A stretch of 64,000 nt of DNA from an uncultured Prevotellaceae bacterium. Lineage in GTDB: Bacteria; Bacteroidota; Bacteroidia; Bacteroidales; Bacteroidaceae. The stretch lies in assembly GCA_900318775.1 (NCBI GenBank), contig ONLY01000009.1, positions 62,001-126,000 on the forward strand. Direction: 5' to 3'. Both the position numbers and the translations under genes were made by a program. Positions 54,532 through 63,197 of the stretch are shown in pieces; position 1 is the first letter of the stretch; each line of letters starts with the position of its first letter. The notes beneath the pieces are model-generated. The model saw only the letters and a list, made by a program, of their open reading frames with translations. It did not search any database and was not told the origin of the DNA.

Positions 54532-55344
54532 ATGGCAGATAATCCGATTAACAATAAAAGTTTGTCCATTCGAGTCTGCTCGAATGGACTTTCTTTTTGT
54601 ACCTATGCTCCAGGGCAAGAGGAGCCGTTTGACTATAAGGTGGTGGAGGTGAATCACACCATCTCGCTGGCAGCCAACTTGAAGGAGGCGCTCATGAATG
54701 AGCCAATGCTGAAGCAGCCTTACCAGCGAGTGAATGTGTTAGTGGCAACACCACACTTCACAACGGTGCCTGTGGCAGCTTTTCAGAAGGAGGATGTACA
54801 GGATGTATACCATCTGGTCTTCCCTAAGGATGGCCCTCAGCATGTGAGCTACAATGTGCTGAGACGTTCGGGCATTGCCATCGTCTTCGGCATGGACAAG
54901 AACATCCGGCAGCTGTTGCTGGACGACTTCCCTCGTGCACGCTTTTATGCATCTTCCAGCACGCTGATAGAATTCTTTGGCGAGAAAAGCCTTTTCGGTC
55001 CCGGCAAGAAGATGTTTGCTTATCTGCACGAGAAGGAAATGACGCTCTATGTCTTTGACCAAGGGCGAATGCTCTTCGTCAATACATTCGATGCCGTGAG
55101 TGCGGCAGACTTGCAGTATTACATCCTCAATGTGTGGAAGGAGCTGGGCTTGGATCAGGTGGATGACTCCCTCTTTGTCGTTGGCGATATGGAAGAGCGT
55201 GTTGCGGAACTGTCGGAGAAGATTAAGTATTTCCTGCTTCATGTGACGGTCATTGACCGCAGCGAGGACTTCAAGGACCGTTTGACGATGGGCAACCACT
55301 TTATCCCTTACGACTTGCAGACCTTGCTTATCTGCGGATTTTAG
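54532..55344 (+). CDS. DUF3822 family protein
   Basis: 270 residues from ATG at 54532; the preceding 54529 codon is TTG. It shows the actin/ASKHA-like layout of the family: a start LSIRVCSNGLSFCTYAPG, a middle with VNVLVATPHFTTVP and RRSGIAIVFGMD, and a C-terminal QGRMLFVNTFDAVSAADLQYY. Function is unknown; the neighbours rsmD and the conserved anchored protein are usual company in this order. The upstream gap consists of repeat. Confidence 0.85.
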   Translation: MADNPINNKSLSIRVCSNGLSFCTYAPGQEEPFDYKVVEVNHTISLAANLKEALMNEPMLKQPYQRVNVLVATPHFTTVPVAAFQKEDVQDVYHLVFPKDGPQHVSYNVLRRSGIAIVFGMDKNIRQLLLDDFPRARFYASSSTLIEFFGEKSLFGPGKKMFAYLHEKEMTLYVFDQGRMLFVNTFDAVSAADLQYYILNVWKELGLDQVDDSLFVVGDMEERVAELSEKIKYFLLHVTVIDRSEDFKDRLTMGNHFIPYDLQTLLICGF

Positions 55345-55349
55345 GTAAT

Positions 55350-55533
55350 GTACAATTTATAATTTATAATTTATAATAGGCTGACGCGATGAAGTCAATT
55401 GAAAATTGAAAATTGAGAATTGAAAATTAGGCTGACGCGATGAGGCTTTAGTTCTTCGACCTTTGACCTCAGACCTTTGAAGCCAACACGCCGCATGGTT
55501 ATTATAAATTATACATTATACATTATAAATTGA
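55350..55533. repeat. AT-rich repeat complex between DUF3822 and rsmD genes
   Basis: Arms of AATTTATAATTTATAATTTA (about 55354) and TTATAAATTATACATTATAC (about 55503) are inverted to each other and enclose two direct copies of TAGGCTGACGCGATGA (55377-55392 and 55427-55442) with GAAAATTGAAAATT units between. Confidence 0.75.
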
Positions 55534-55537
55534 AATA

Positions 55538-56068
55538 GTGAGAATTATCAGAGGAAAATATAAAGGGCGGCACTTGCCGACTCCTTCAGGCTTTAAGGCG
55601 CGTCCCACAACGGACTTCGCGAAGGAGGGCTTGTTCAACATCCTGGAGAATGTCTATGTGGATTTTGAGGAGGCTCCCACAGCGCTGGACCTTTTTGCCG
55701 GCACCGGTTCTATTGGCCTTGAGCTGGCGTCGCGTGGATGCAGCAAAGTGGTGTCGGTGGAGAAAGACTTCAAGCATTGGCAGTTCTTAGCGCATGTGCA
55801 GAAAGAGCTGAAGGCGCAGGAGTGGTTGCCGCTGAAAGGTGACGTCTTTAAATATGTGCGTTCCTGCAAGGAACACTATGACATCATCTTTGCCGACCCT
55901 CCATATGCGTTGGAGAACCTGAAAGACATCCCCGATGAGGCATTGCCCTTGCTGGCAGACGGTGGCCTGCTTGTATTGGAACATGGTAAAGACTACGATT
56001 TCTCTGCCCATCCCCGTTTTGTGGAGCATCGCAACTATGGCAGCGTGAACTTCTCCTTCTTCCAGTAA
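55538..56068 (+). CDS. rsmD: 16S rRNA (guanine(966)-N2)-methyltransferase
   Basis: 176 residues beginning with GTG (MRIIRGKYKGRHL); this start matches the family's N-terminus and no upstream ATG gives it. SAM motif DLFAGTGSIG (51-60), VVSVEKD, and catalytic DPPY (120-123), then LLVLEHG. It methylates G966 of 16S rRNA during 30S assembly. The upstream region is repeat DNA, so its promoter may lie inside or before that repeat. Confidence 0.95.
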   Translation: MRIIRGKYKGRHLPTPSGFKARPTTDFAKEGLFNILENVYVDFEEAPTALDLFAGTGSIGLELASRGCSKVVSVEKDFKHWQFLAHVQKELKAQEWLPLKGDVFKYVRSCKEHYDIIFADPPYALENLKDIPDEALPLLADGGLLVLEHGKDYDFSAHPRFVEHRNYGSVNFSFFQ

Positions 56069-56183
56069 GCTAAAGGACTTCACTTTCCTCTAACTCCTCT
56101 AACTCCTTTAGCTCCTCTAGTTTCTCTAACTCCAAATGAAACATGGAGAACTTCTATTACGCTGTCAAGTGATAGTGTCAAAC

Positions 56184-56216
56184 AAAAGGCTCGACCGGTT
56201 GGGTCGAGCCTTTCTT
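56184..56216 (+). terminator. Hairpin between rsmD and the OMP gene
   Basis: AAAGGCTCGACC, GGTT loop, GGTCGAGCCTTT; a perfect stem with short T tail between convergent genes. Upstream at about 56086-56132 are three CTCTAACTCC-like units. Confidence 0.85.
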
Positions 56217-56293
56217 GTGTTCTTTGTAATTGAGAACAGAAGTAATATAGATATTTAAGTTGAGTAATCTTGGGATGTTGATGGAGTAGGGGC

Positions 56294-59275
56294 TTATCTT
56301 CTGGCGCCGCCGCGACCTCCACCTGGACGGCCACCACCGGGGAATCCGCCGCCAAATCCTCCCCAGTTACCAAAGCTGCGAGCGTTTTCTGTGCCGTTAG
56401 AGTTCTTGCCACCGAAGATGTTCAGCTTGTAGATGACGTGTATCATGCCGTAAGAGTAGATGGCGTTGTAGCGTGAGTCGCTGCTCTGGTAGGCGTCGAT
56501 GGCACGGCTGATGTTGCTGCGGTTCTTCAGGATATCGTTCCATTGCAGGCTGACGGTCAGTGCATTGCCCTTGAGGAATGACATGCTGGCCTGTGCGTTC
56601 CATAGCAGTTCGTTCGTGTTCATGCTTGCTGATGCATAACCACGGCGGCTGCTCTCGCTGATGTCGGTAGAGATAGCAAAGCCGTTGTTGAAGGTGAAGT
56701 TGAACTCTGTACCGTAGCTGAATGACCATGTCTCCAAGTTGCCTGTAGTGAGGACTGAGTTCTTAGAGCTGTTGTAGTTCATGCTGCCGTTCAGGCTCAT
56801 CTCGAACCAGTCCTTGCGGAAGCTGAAGCCAAGGTTCTCGCCCACACCGATGGTGTTGGTCTTTGACTTGTCCTGCTGCTTGTATTGCTGAGGGTCAAGG
56901 TAGCTGACGCTGTGACTGTAGTTGAGCGAAGTGAAGTTGTTTACCGTGAGGTAGTTGTTCTTGTCCAGTGACATGTTGAAGCCACCACCAATGTTTGCGT
57001 TCCAGTTACCGTTGATATTCTCTGGGCGAGTGGTCCGAACACCTGTGTTATCGTCATACGAAGTGCGGTTGCTGATGCTGTTCTGTGTCATTGATGCGCC
57101 ACCCCATGCGAAGATACCGCGCTGGTGCTCCATCTGGAAGGTGTTGAAGTTAAGACGAATGTTGTGGCTGAATGATGGCTTCAAACCAGGGTTACCCTTC
57201 GTGATGTTCAGAGGGTTGGAGTCATCTGTGATGTCCAACAGGTTCGTCATGTTGGGCTGTGAGGTACGTCCGCGGTAGTTGAAGCGGAGGTTCGTCTGCT
57301 TGTCGAAGTTGTAGCGGAAGTCCACGTTAGGCGCATAGTTGAACACGTTGCGTGTGATGGTGGGGTATTTCGTGCCCATGTACTTGTAGTCGAGTTCTGT
57401 GTGTTGTGGCAGAAGGTCGACGCCTGCGCTGAAGTTGTAGAAGTCAGTCACCTTGCGGAAGCTCAAGCTGATGGAGTGGTTGAAGTTCTTGTACACAGAG
57501 TACAGGCTCAGCTTGTTGGCTTCGTCGTTGTCGTCGCTGCCAAAGAGCTCGTGTCCATTAGCGAGGATGTAATCGAGAGCGCCATCAATGTTGTAGCGGT
57601 ACTTATTGAGTGCCTCGGCCAGGTCTGTGTAAGTAGTTGGATCCATGACGAAAGCTTCACGGTCAGACTTGTTGTAGCTATAGTCGTATCTGTAAGAGAA
57701 TTGCAGATAGGTCTTTGGCGCGATGGGCTCAGAGTAGGTGAGTTGCAAGCTGTATGCTCTGTTGCGGCCAGGAGTGGTGTAGTAACGGTTGTTGGTCGTT
57801 GGGTCCATCTCTGCCTTATAATAGTTGATGTTAGCGGCAGAGAGCTGCTTGCTGTCCGAACCTGTCAGGTTGCCTGTGGCACGGAAGGTGATGTTGCGTC
57901 CCTCGTTGTTGAGTCGGCGGTTGGCCTGCAGTTCACCTGCCATACGGCGATTCTCAGAGAAGTTCTGTGAACGGTTCACGTTGGTGTTGATGATGAGGTC
58001 CATCAGTCCTTCCACCTCTTCCGAATGGTTGATGGCGTCATCCAGAGGGTCGTTAGTCACGTCGTATGGATTGTCGCTGAAGCTGGCTGACTCACTGTTG
58101 TTGTAGCCCTTGTTGCGTGAGAAGCTGCCAGAAGGACGGAAGATGATGTTGGTCATTGAGTCGGGCTTCCATTCCAGACGGAAGTCTGCGTTCCAGCTGT
58201 TCGCGCTGCTCTTGTTGCTGCTCTCGCTGTTGCTGAATGCACCTCTGGATGTGACGAAGCTCTGCACACTTGACTGGTTCCATGTATCGCTGCCGTCGTA
58301 ACGGTAACGGATGTTGCCGCCAAATTCCAGCTTTTCAGTCTCTGTGGCAAAGTTGAAGCCTACGTTCTTAGAGCTGCGCAAGCCGTTGCCGCCACGTCCC
58401 CAGCCACGACCACCGCCGCCGCCAAATCCCATGTCGCCCGTGTTGTTTGCGCCACCAATGAGGGTAAACTGGTTGCTGTCAATGAAGCGGTTCAGCATCA
58501 AGCTCTCTGAGTAGCGGCGCTCTGTACCGATGCCTGCGTCGATGTTGCCAAACCAACCGTTGTTCATGCCCTTCTTCACGGTCAGGTCCAGCACGGTCTC
58601 TTCCTCACCGTCGTCAATGCCTGTCACACGGCTGAAGTCGCTTTTGCGGTCGTAGGTTTTCAGCTTCTCAATCATGTTGGTGGGGATGTTCTTCATTGCA
58701 ATCTTCGTGTCGTTGAGGAAGAACTCCTTGCCGTCCACAAGAATCTTGCTGACACTCTTTCCGTTGATGGTGATGTTGCCGTCGTCATCCACTTTGGCAC
58801 CAGGCAGTTTCTTCACCAGCGCTTCCAGTGCAGAGCCTTCAGCCACGCGGTAGGCAGAAGCGTTATACACCAGCGAGTCACCGCTCACTTGCACCTGTGC
58901 GGCGTTGGCCACCACCTGTGCCTCCTTCAGCAACTTGGAGTCTGGAGTGATATGGATGTAACCTATGCTGACGGTCTTGCCCTCTTCCTTGTTGGTCAAG
59001 TCGAGTGGCATCACGCGTTCCTGATAACCAATGTAAGTGATTTTGACGGCATACTTGCCCTTCTTGATGCTCTTGATGTTGAAGGCGCCGTTGGCATCGG
59101 TGGCTGCACCACCTACCATTGCACTGTCGGGCAGAGAGAGGACGCGCACTGTGGCTGCTACGATTGCCTCGTTGGTCTCTTCCTCTAGAATTGTTCCTGA
59201 AACGTTAAACTTTGATTGTGCTACTGCACTAAGACTGCCTATCATGCATAGCGCAGCGAGTATTGTTTTTCTCAT
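56294..59275 (-). CDS. TonB-dependent-receptor-like outer membrane barrel (OMP_b-brl_3 type)
   Basis: 993 residues. SpI signal (ILAALCMIGSLSAVAQ), a CarboxypepD_reg-like domain (ATVRVLSLPDSAMVGGAATDANGAF), a plug-like region (YRVAEGSALEALVKKLPGAKVDDDGNITINGK) and a large beta barrel of Arg/Tyr/Asn-rich strands. Two Gly/Arg-rich stretches interrupt it: a glycine loop near residue 290 (FGGGGGRGWGRGGNG) and a C-terminal tail FPGGGRPGGGRGGARR following the usual last strand. It probably imports or exports a substrate, but none is indicated. Its promoter is at 59329. Confidence 0.87.
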   Translation of the reverse strand: MRKTILAALCMIGSLSAVAQSKFNVSGTILEEETNEAIVAATVRVLSLPDSAMVGGAATDANGAFNIKSIKKGKYAVKITYIGYQERVMPLDLTNKEEGKTVSIGYIHITPDSKLLKEAQVVANAAQVQVSGDSLVYNASAYRVAEGSALEALVKKLPGAKVDDDGNITINGKSVSKILVDGKEFFLNDTKIAMKNIPTNMIEKLKTYDRKSDFSRVTGIDDGEEETVLDLTVKKGMNNGWFGNIDAGIGTERRYSESLMLNRFIDSNQFTLIGGANNTGDMGFGGGGGRGWGRGGNGLRSSKNVGFNFATETEKLEFGGNIRYRYDGSDTWNQSSVQSFVTSRGAFSNSESSNKSSANSWNADFRLEWKPDSMTNIIFRPSGSFSRNKGYNNSESASFSDNPYDVTNDPLDDAINHSEEVEGLMDLIINTNVNRSQNFSENRRMAGELQANRRLNNEGRNITFRATGNLTGSDSKQLSAANINYYKAEMDPTTNNRYYTTPGRNRAYSLQLTYSEPIAPKTYLQFSYRYDYSYNKSDREAFVMDPTTYTDLAEALNKYRYNIDGALDYILANGHELFGSDDNDEANKLSLYSVYKNFNHSISLSFRKVTDFYNFSAGVDLLPQHTELDYKYMGTKYPTITRNVFNYAPNVDFRYNFDKQTNLRFNYRGRTSQPNMTNLLDITDDSNPLNITKGNPGLKPSFSHNIRLNFNTFQMEHQRGIFAWGGASMTQNSISNRTSYDDNTGVRTTRPENINGNWNANIGGGFNMSLDKNNYLTVNNFTSLNYSHSVSYLDPQQYKQQDKSKTNTIGVGENLGFSFRKDWFEMSLNGSMNYNSSKNSVLTTGNLETWSFSYGTEFNFTFNNGFAISTDISESSRRGYASASMNTNELLWNAQASMSFLKGNALTVSLQWNDILKNRSNISRAIDAYQSSDSRYNAIYSYGMIHVIYKLNIFGGKNSNGTENARSFGNWGGFGGGFPGGGRPGGGRGGARR

Positions 59276-59328
59276 GTCTGTGAATGAAAATGATTATTTT
59301 TCGTTTCCTAATACAGCTAATTCGACCA

Positions 59329-59336
59329 CAAAGGTA
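59329..59336 (-). promoter_or_regulatory. -7 box for the OMP gene
   Basis: TACCTTTG on the minus strand, 53 bases before the ATG at 59275. Confidence 0.6.
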
Positions 59337-59379
59337 CGAAAAGGTTTATTCGAATGATGTGCGTTTTGTTTATTATGTG

Positions 59380-59387
59380 TAATTTTG
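59380..59387 (+). promoter_or_regulatory. Possible -7 box for the MORN-protein gene
   Basis: TAATTTTG, 45 bases before the ATG at 59433; -33 not convincing. Confidence 0.45.
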
Positions 59388-59432
59388 CAATGTTTTTAAG
59401 CAAATGACATATAATATATGTATATATTCTCT

Positions 59433-60062
59433 ATGGAAAAGAAACTTTTGTCACTTCTTCTCTTGATTTCGTTGGCTTCTCTCTCGGCTCGTGCCCAGTT
59501 CTCGCGCCTTGATAAATATCCCAACATCCCTTCGCAGTATGACGCAGCTTTTGTTGATCATGTCAAAGACTTCGCCAGTGGTGTAGCCAAAACTTCCTAT
59601 GGTCAATATTTCGGGCAGATTACCCGTGAGCGCAATGTCTATGGCTTTGGTGCCTACTATACAGACAACGATGGCGTCATCTATGGTCAGTATCGTCTTG
59701 GCAACTTCCTCTTTGGCATCAAGATGGGCACACAGACGGCCAAGGTGGGTAGTGATGACCACTACATCTGTTATGACCTTACGACGGGCGATCCGCTCTA
59801 CATCATGAAGGACGGCGACAAATACGCTCTGCCTGCCGACTACGAAAAGACTTACCGCTTCGAGTCGCTCACCTATCAGAATGGTGACAAATACGTGGGC
59901 GAGACGGTCAACGGTCGCCGTGACGGTTTGGGCCTTTACTATTATAATAATGGTAACTACTACTACGGCCGTTACAAGAACAACGAGCGCAAGGGCTTCG
60001 GTGCCATGTTCTTCACCAACAACACCATCACCATTCAATATTGGAAAGATGAAAACGAATGA
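59433..60062 (+). CDS. Exported MORN-repeat protein
   Basis: 209 residues from ATG at 59433 (MEKKLLSLLLLISLASLSARA, SpI signal). At least three MORN-type repeats are visible: YGFGAYYTDNDGVIYGQY, NGDKYVGETVNGRRDGLGLYY and NGNYYYGRYKNNERKGFGAMFF. MORN repeats form beta-hairpin arrays that bind lipid or protein; a periplasmic location is predicted. Function unknown. Its 3' end overlaps menA by 14 bases, so the two are coupled. Confidence 0.83.
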   Translation: MEKKLLSLLLLISLASLSARAQFSRLDKYPNIPSQYDAAFVDHVKDFASGVAKTSYGQYFGQITRERNVYGFGAYYTDNDGVIYGQYRLGNFLFGIKMGTQTAKVGSDDHYICYDLTTGDPLYIMKDGDKYALPADYEKTYRFESLTYQNGDKYVGETVNGRRDGLGLYYYNNGNYYYGRYKNNERKGFGAMFFTNNTITIQYWKDENE

Positions 60063-61044
60063 GGCTCCGGCCACCAATTCTCTGCGGGCATGGGTGCTGG
60101 CCGCACGCCCCAAGACCCTCACGGGAGCCATCGCCCCTGTCCTCGTTGGCGGTGCCTTCGCCCTTGTCAAGAGCCAAGCCTCCAACCCCGATTCTTTTCA
60201 ATTGTCAATTCTCAATTGTCAATTCTCGATTCTTCTCCCCTTCCTGCTCTGTCTGCTCTTTGCCGTGCTCATGCAGATAGACGCCAATCTCATCAACGAC
60301 TATTTCGACTTCAAGAAGGGTACTGACCGTGAGGACCGGCTCGGTCCTGAACGTGCCTGTGCACAGGGATGGATTACTCCCGAGGCCATGAAGAAAGGCA
60401 TCGCTGTGGTCACTGTGCTCTCAGCCTTGTTGGGATTGGGCATCTTTACGTTGCACATGCAGTGGGAACTTCTTGTGGTTGGCGCTCTCTGTCTCGTAGG
60501 CAGCTTCCTCTACACGACCAAGCTCTCCTATCTCGGTTGGGGCGATGTGCTGGTCTTCGTCTTCTTTGGCCTTGTGCCAGTTGTCTTCACCTACTATGTG
60601 ATGACCGACGGAGGTTGGAACATCCCGCTCATCATCGCAGGTGCAGCTATGGGACTTGCCACAGACAATCTTCTTATAGTCAATAACTATAGAGACCGCC
60701 ACGAGGACCTGAAGAGTGGCAAGTGGACCCTGATGGTGCGTATCATCGAAGACCAAAAGAAAAAGTATGACGATGTTCATGGGCAGAAGTACGGTGAAGA
60801 AATCTGCATTGACCTCTACCTTTGGTTTGGAGTCTTAGCCGTCATTCTGGCTTTCATCTCGCTTTTCCTCTTCCCTTATTCCAGTATCCGTTGGCCCTTC
60901 ATGCTTGTGTACTTGATTCTTCATTTCAAGTCATTCCAAAAGCTGAAAGCCCTCGACGGAAAGGCGCTCAATAGCGTTCTCGGTGCCACTGCCCGCAACA
61001 TCTTCCTCTTCGGTGTCCTTCTCGCCATCAGTGTCTTCCTTTGA
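60049..61044 (+). CDS. menA: 1,4-dihydroxy-2-naphthoate polyprenyltransferase
   Basis: 331 residues from ATG at 60049 (MKTNEAPATNS), inside the MORN gene's tail. UbiA-superfamily membrane protein with LAARPKTLTGAIAPVLVGGAF, the Asp-rich prenyl-diphosphate motif NDYFDFKKGTD and the second motif DNLLIVNNYRD. It prenylates DHNA in menaquinone synthesis. Between helices 1 and 2 the sequence FQLSILNCQFSI is encoded by a TCAATTG-type repeat (60199-60230), an in-frame insertion that may lengthen the loop. Confidence 0.92.
   Translation: MKTNEAPATNSLRAWVLAARPKTLTGAIAPVLVGGAFALVKSQASNPDSFQLSILNCQFSILLPFLLCLLFAVLMQIDANLINDYFDFKKGTDREDRLGPERACAQGWITPEAMKKGIAVVTVLSALLGLGIFTLHMQWELLVVGALCLVGSFLYTTKLSYLGWGDVLVFVFFGLVPVVFTYYVMTDGGWNIPLIIAGAAMGLATDNLLIVNNYRDRHEDLKSGKWTLMVRIIEDQKKKYDDVHGQKYGEEICIDLYLWFGVLAVILAFISLFLFPYSSIRWPFMLVYLILHFKSFQKLKALDGKALNSVLGATARNIFLFGVLLAISVFL
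60199..60230 (+). repeat. CAATTGTCAATTCTCAATTG repeat inside menA
   Basis: Units CAATTGT, CAATTCT, CAATTGT and CAATTCT in tandem, in frame in menA. Encodes SILNCQFSI, close to the STVNCQLST peptide encoded by the 22336 repeat. Confidence 0.85.
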
Positions 61045-61100
61045 GCAACAAAATCCGTGCAGGAAGCAGATAAGCAGTTAGCGAAGTGAAAGGTTGATAT

Positions 61101-61355
61101 AGGTGTACCTAGGTGTACCTAGGCATTCCTAGGCATTCCTAGGCATTCCTAGGCTTACTCTAGGCTCACTCTAGGCTCGCTCTAGGCATACTCTAGCCAT
61201 ACTCATGGAGGAGCTTAGGAGGAGCCTAGGAGGAGGCTAGGAGGAGCTTAGGAGGAGGCTAGAGTATGATTGGAGTCCTCCTTTAGTGTTCCTTTACTCC
61301 TCCTTTAGTGTTCCTTTACTCTTCCTTTAGTGTTCCTTTACTTTTCCTTTCATGC
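61101..61355. repeat. Three-block array of 10-, 11- and 22-base tandem repeats
   Basis: Block 1 (61101-61194): AGGTGTACCT twice, AGGCATTCCT three times, then four 11-mers of AGGCTTACTCT type. Block 2 (about 61208-61260): AGGAGGAGCCT-type 11-mers. Block 3 (about 61275-61355): TCCTTTAGTGTTCCTTTACT-like 22-mers. CATACTCTAGCC (61187-61198) and GGCTAGAGTATG (61257-61268) are exact complements bracketing block 2. No coding potential. Confidence 0.9.
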
Positions 61356-61637
61356 TCCTTGCGTTCGTGTAGTTCGCTGATTTAGGTTGTCAGTTTTCTG
61401 TCTGACGACTAGATAGAGTTGACGGGTTATTAAATGACGACCGCTCTCTGTAGTCACTCTTTTTGTTTTCGACTATTTGAGGTTTGCTTTGTTGCCTATC
61501 AATTCCATCAGTTTTTCATTCCAGTAAGGCACCCTTGCTGGCTGTTTCTTTTTCATCTTTTGGAAAGAGAGTGCGACTTCTGTTGTTTTTCATTTTTATT
61601 TTGTACATTTGCATATAAAACTAGATGATAGAGAATA
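61356..61637 (+). other. Gene-free leader of the type I restriction operon
   Basis: No credible gene in this interval or the rest of 61045-61637. A small frame at 61434-61628 is Phe/Cys-rich and unsupported. TACATTTG at 61604-61611 is a possible -7 box, 26 bases before the hsdM ATG. Confidence 0.5.
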
Positions 61638-63197
61638 ATGGGAAACATACAACAACGTGAGGAATTGCATCGCACCATTTGGGCGATGGCTGATGACTTG
61701 AGAGGTCAGGCAGGTGGATGGGAGTTTAAGGCATACGTGCTGGGCACTCTGTTCTATCGGTTCATCTCGGAGAATCTGACTGACTACATCAACAAGTTGC
61801 AGGCAGAGGCTGGCGTGGAAGGCTTTGACTATGCAGCCATGAGTGACGAGGAGGCAGAAGAGGCGCGCGACATGATGGTGGCGGAGAAGGGCTTCTTCAT
61901 CCTGCCTTCCCAACTCTTCCAGAATGTGTGCAAGCATTGTGAGCAGGACGAGAATCTGAACATGACGCTGGCAAAGGTGTTCAAGGAGATTGAGGGTTCA
62001 GCCATTGGCACAGCATCGGAAGATGATATGAAGGGGCTCTTCAGCGACTTCAACGTGGACAGTATGTTTTTGGGTGGTGATGTGAAGACTCGCAACAAGA
62101 ACATGGCGAAGGTGCTCCTGAAGATTCGCGACATGAATTTGGGCGAGGATTTTCTGGACAACAAGATAGATGCCTTTGGCGATGCCTATGAGTTTTTGAT
62201 GACCATGTATGCCAGTGGGGCAGGCAAGTCGGGTGGTGAGTTCTTCACCCCTCAGGAAGTGAGTGAGCTCTTGGCGCGTCTGGCTGCTGCCGATGGGCAT
62301 GAGATTCGTTCGGTCTATGACCCTGCATGTGGCAGTGGCTCGCTGTTGCTCAAGTTCTCCAAGACCATCGGAAGGGACAATCCCAACCTGATGTACTACG
62401 GACAGGAAATCAACCCCACCACCTACAACTTGTGCCGCATCAATATGTTCCTGCACAATATCAACTACGACAAGTTTGATATCCAGTTAGGTGACACGTT
62501 GGTTCATCCCCTGCATCGTCAGTTGGAACCCTTCGACGCCATCGTCAGCAATCCCCCTTACAGCATCGAATGGGAAGGCTCGAAGAATCCGCTCCTGATT
62601 AACGACGACCGCTTTTCGGGTCCTGGTGTGTTGGCACCCGACAAGACTGCCGACCTTGCTTTCGTGCTCCATATGCTGGCATCGCTCAGCGAGAGCGGAA
62701 CGGCTGCCATCGTCGAGTTCCCTGGTGTGCTCTATCGTGGAGGCAAGGAGAAGTCCATCCGTCAGTGGCTCATAGAGAACAACCGCATCGACACCATCAT
62801 TCAGTTGCCCAGCAACCTTTTCTTCGGAGTGGGCATCGCCACCTGCATCATCGTGTTGCGCAAGGGCATGCGTCCCGACAATCAGGTGCTCTTCATCGAT
62901 GCCTCGCGTGAGTTTGTGAAGAATGGCAACAAGAACCGTCTCACCCAGGAGAACCAAGACCACATCTTCCACGTGTTTGCCGAGCGCAAGGAAGAGCAAT
63001 ACTTCTCCTGCTTGGTGCCCAACAGCGATATTTTGGCGAATGATGCCAACCTTTCTGTTTCCTCTTATGTGGAACAGGAAGACACCCGCGAGGTGATAGA
63101 CATCAAAGCCGTCAATGCCAAGTTGGTGGAACTGATTGCTGAAGGTGAGGAGTTGAACAGGAAGATTGAAACGATTATCAAGGAATTAGGAGCATGA
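61638..63197 (+). CDS. hsdM: Type I restriction-modification N6-adenine methyltransferase (HsdM)
   Basis: 519 residues. N-terminal HsdM helical domain (LHRTIWAMADDLRGQAGGWEF), then the gamma-class methyltransferase domain with the SAM motif DPACGSGSLLL (228 on) and catalytic NPPY (305-308, ISNPPYSIEW type). HsdM methylates adenine in a site chosen by HsdS. The next ATG overlaps its stop (ATGA). The operon continues with fic and hsdS; hsdR is not in the window. The gene sits just downstream of the tandem-repeat block and appears to start a separate accessory module. Confidence 0.94.
   Translation: MGNIQQREELHRTIWAMADDLRGQAGGWEFKAYVLGTLFYRFISENLTDYINKLQAEAGVEGFDYAAMSDEEAEEARDMMVAEKGFFILPSQLFQNVCKHCEQDENLNMTLAKVFKEIEGSAIGTASEDDMKGLFSDFNVDSMFLGGDVKTRNKNMAKVLLKIRDMNLGEDFLDNKIDAFGDAYEFLMTMYASGAGKSGGEFFTPQEVSELLARLAAADGHEIRSVYDPACGSGSLLLKFSKTIGRDNPNLMYYGQEINPTTYNLCRINMFLHNINYDKFDIQLGDTLVHPLHRQLEPFDAIVSNPPYSIEWEGSKNPLLINDDRFSGPGVLAPDKTADLAFVLHMLASLSESGTAAIVEFPGVLYRGGKEKSIRQWLIENNRIDTIIQLPSNLFFGVGIATCIIVLRKGMRPDNQVLFIDASREFVKNGNKNRLTQENQDHIFHVFAERKEEQYFSCLVPNSDILANDANLSVSSYVEQEDTREVIDIKAVNAKLVELIAEGEELNRKIETIIKELGA

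Noticed and set aside
61101-61355. CRISPR array
   Set aside because: Units are 10-22 bases and directly adjacent with no unique spacers, and no cas gene is near.
61434-61628. 64-residue frame before hsdM
   Set aside because: Phe/Cys-rich with no family resemblance, and its end overlaps the likely hsdM promoter.
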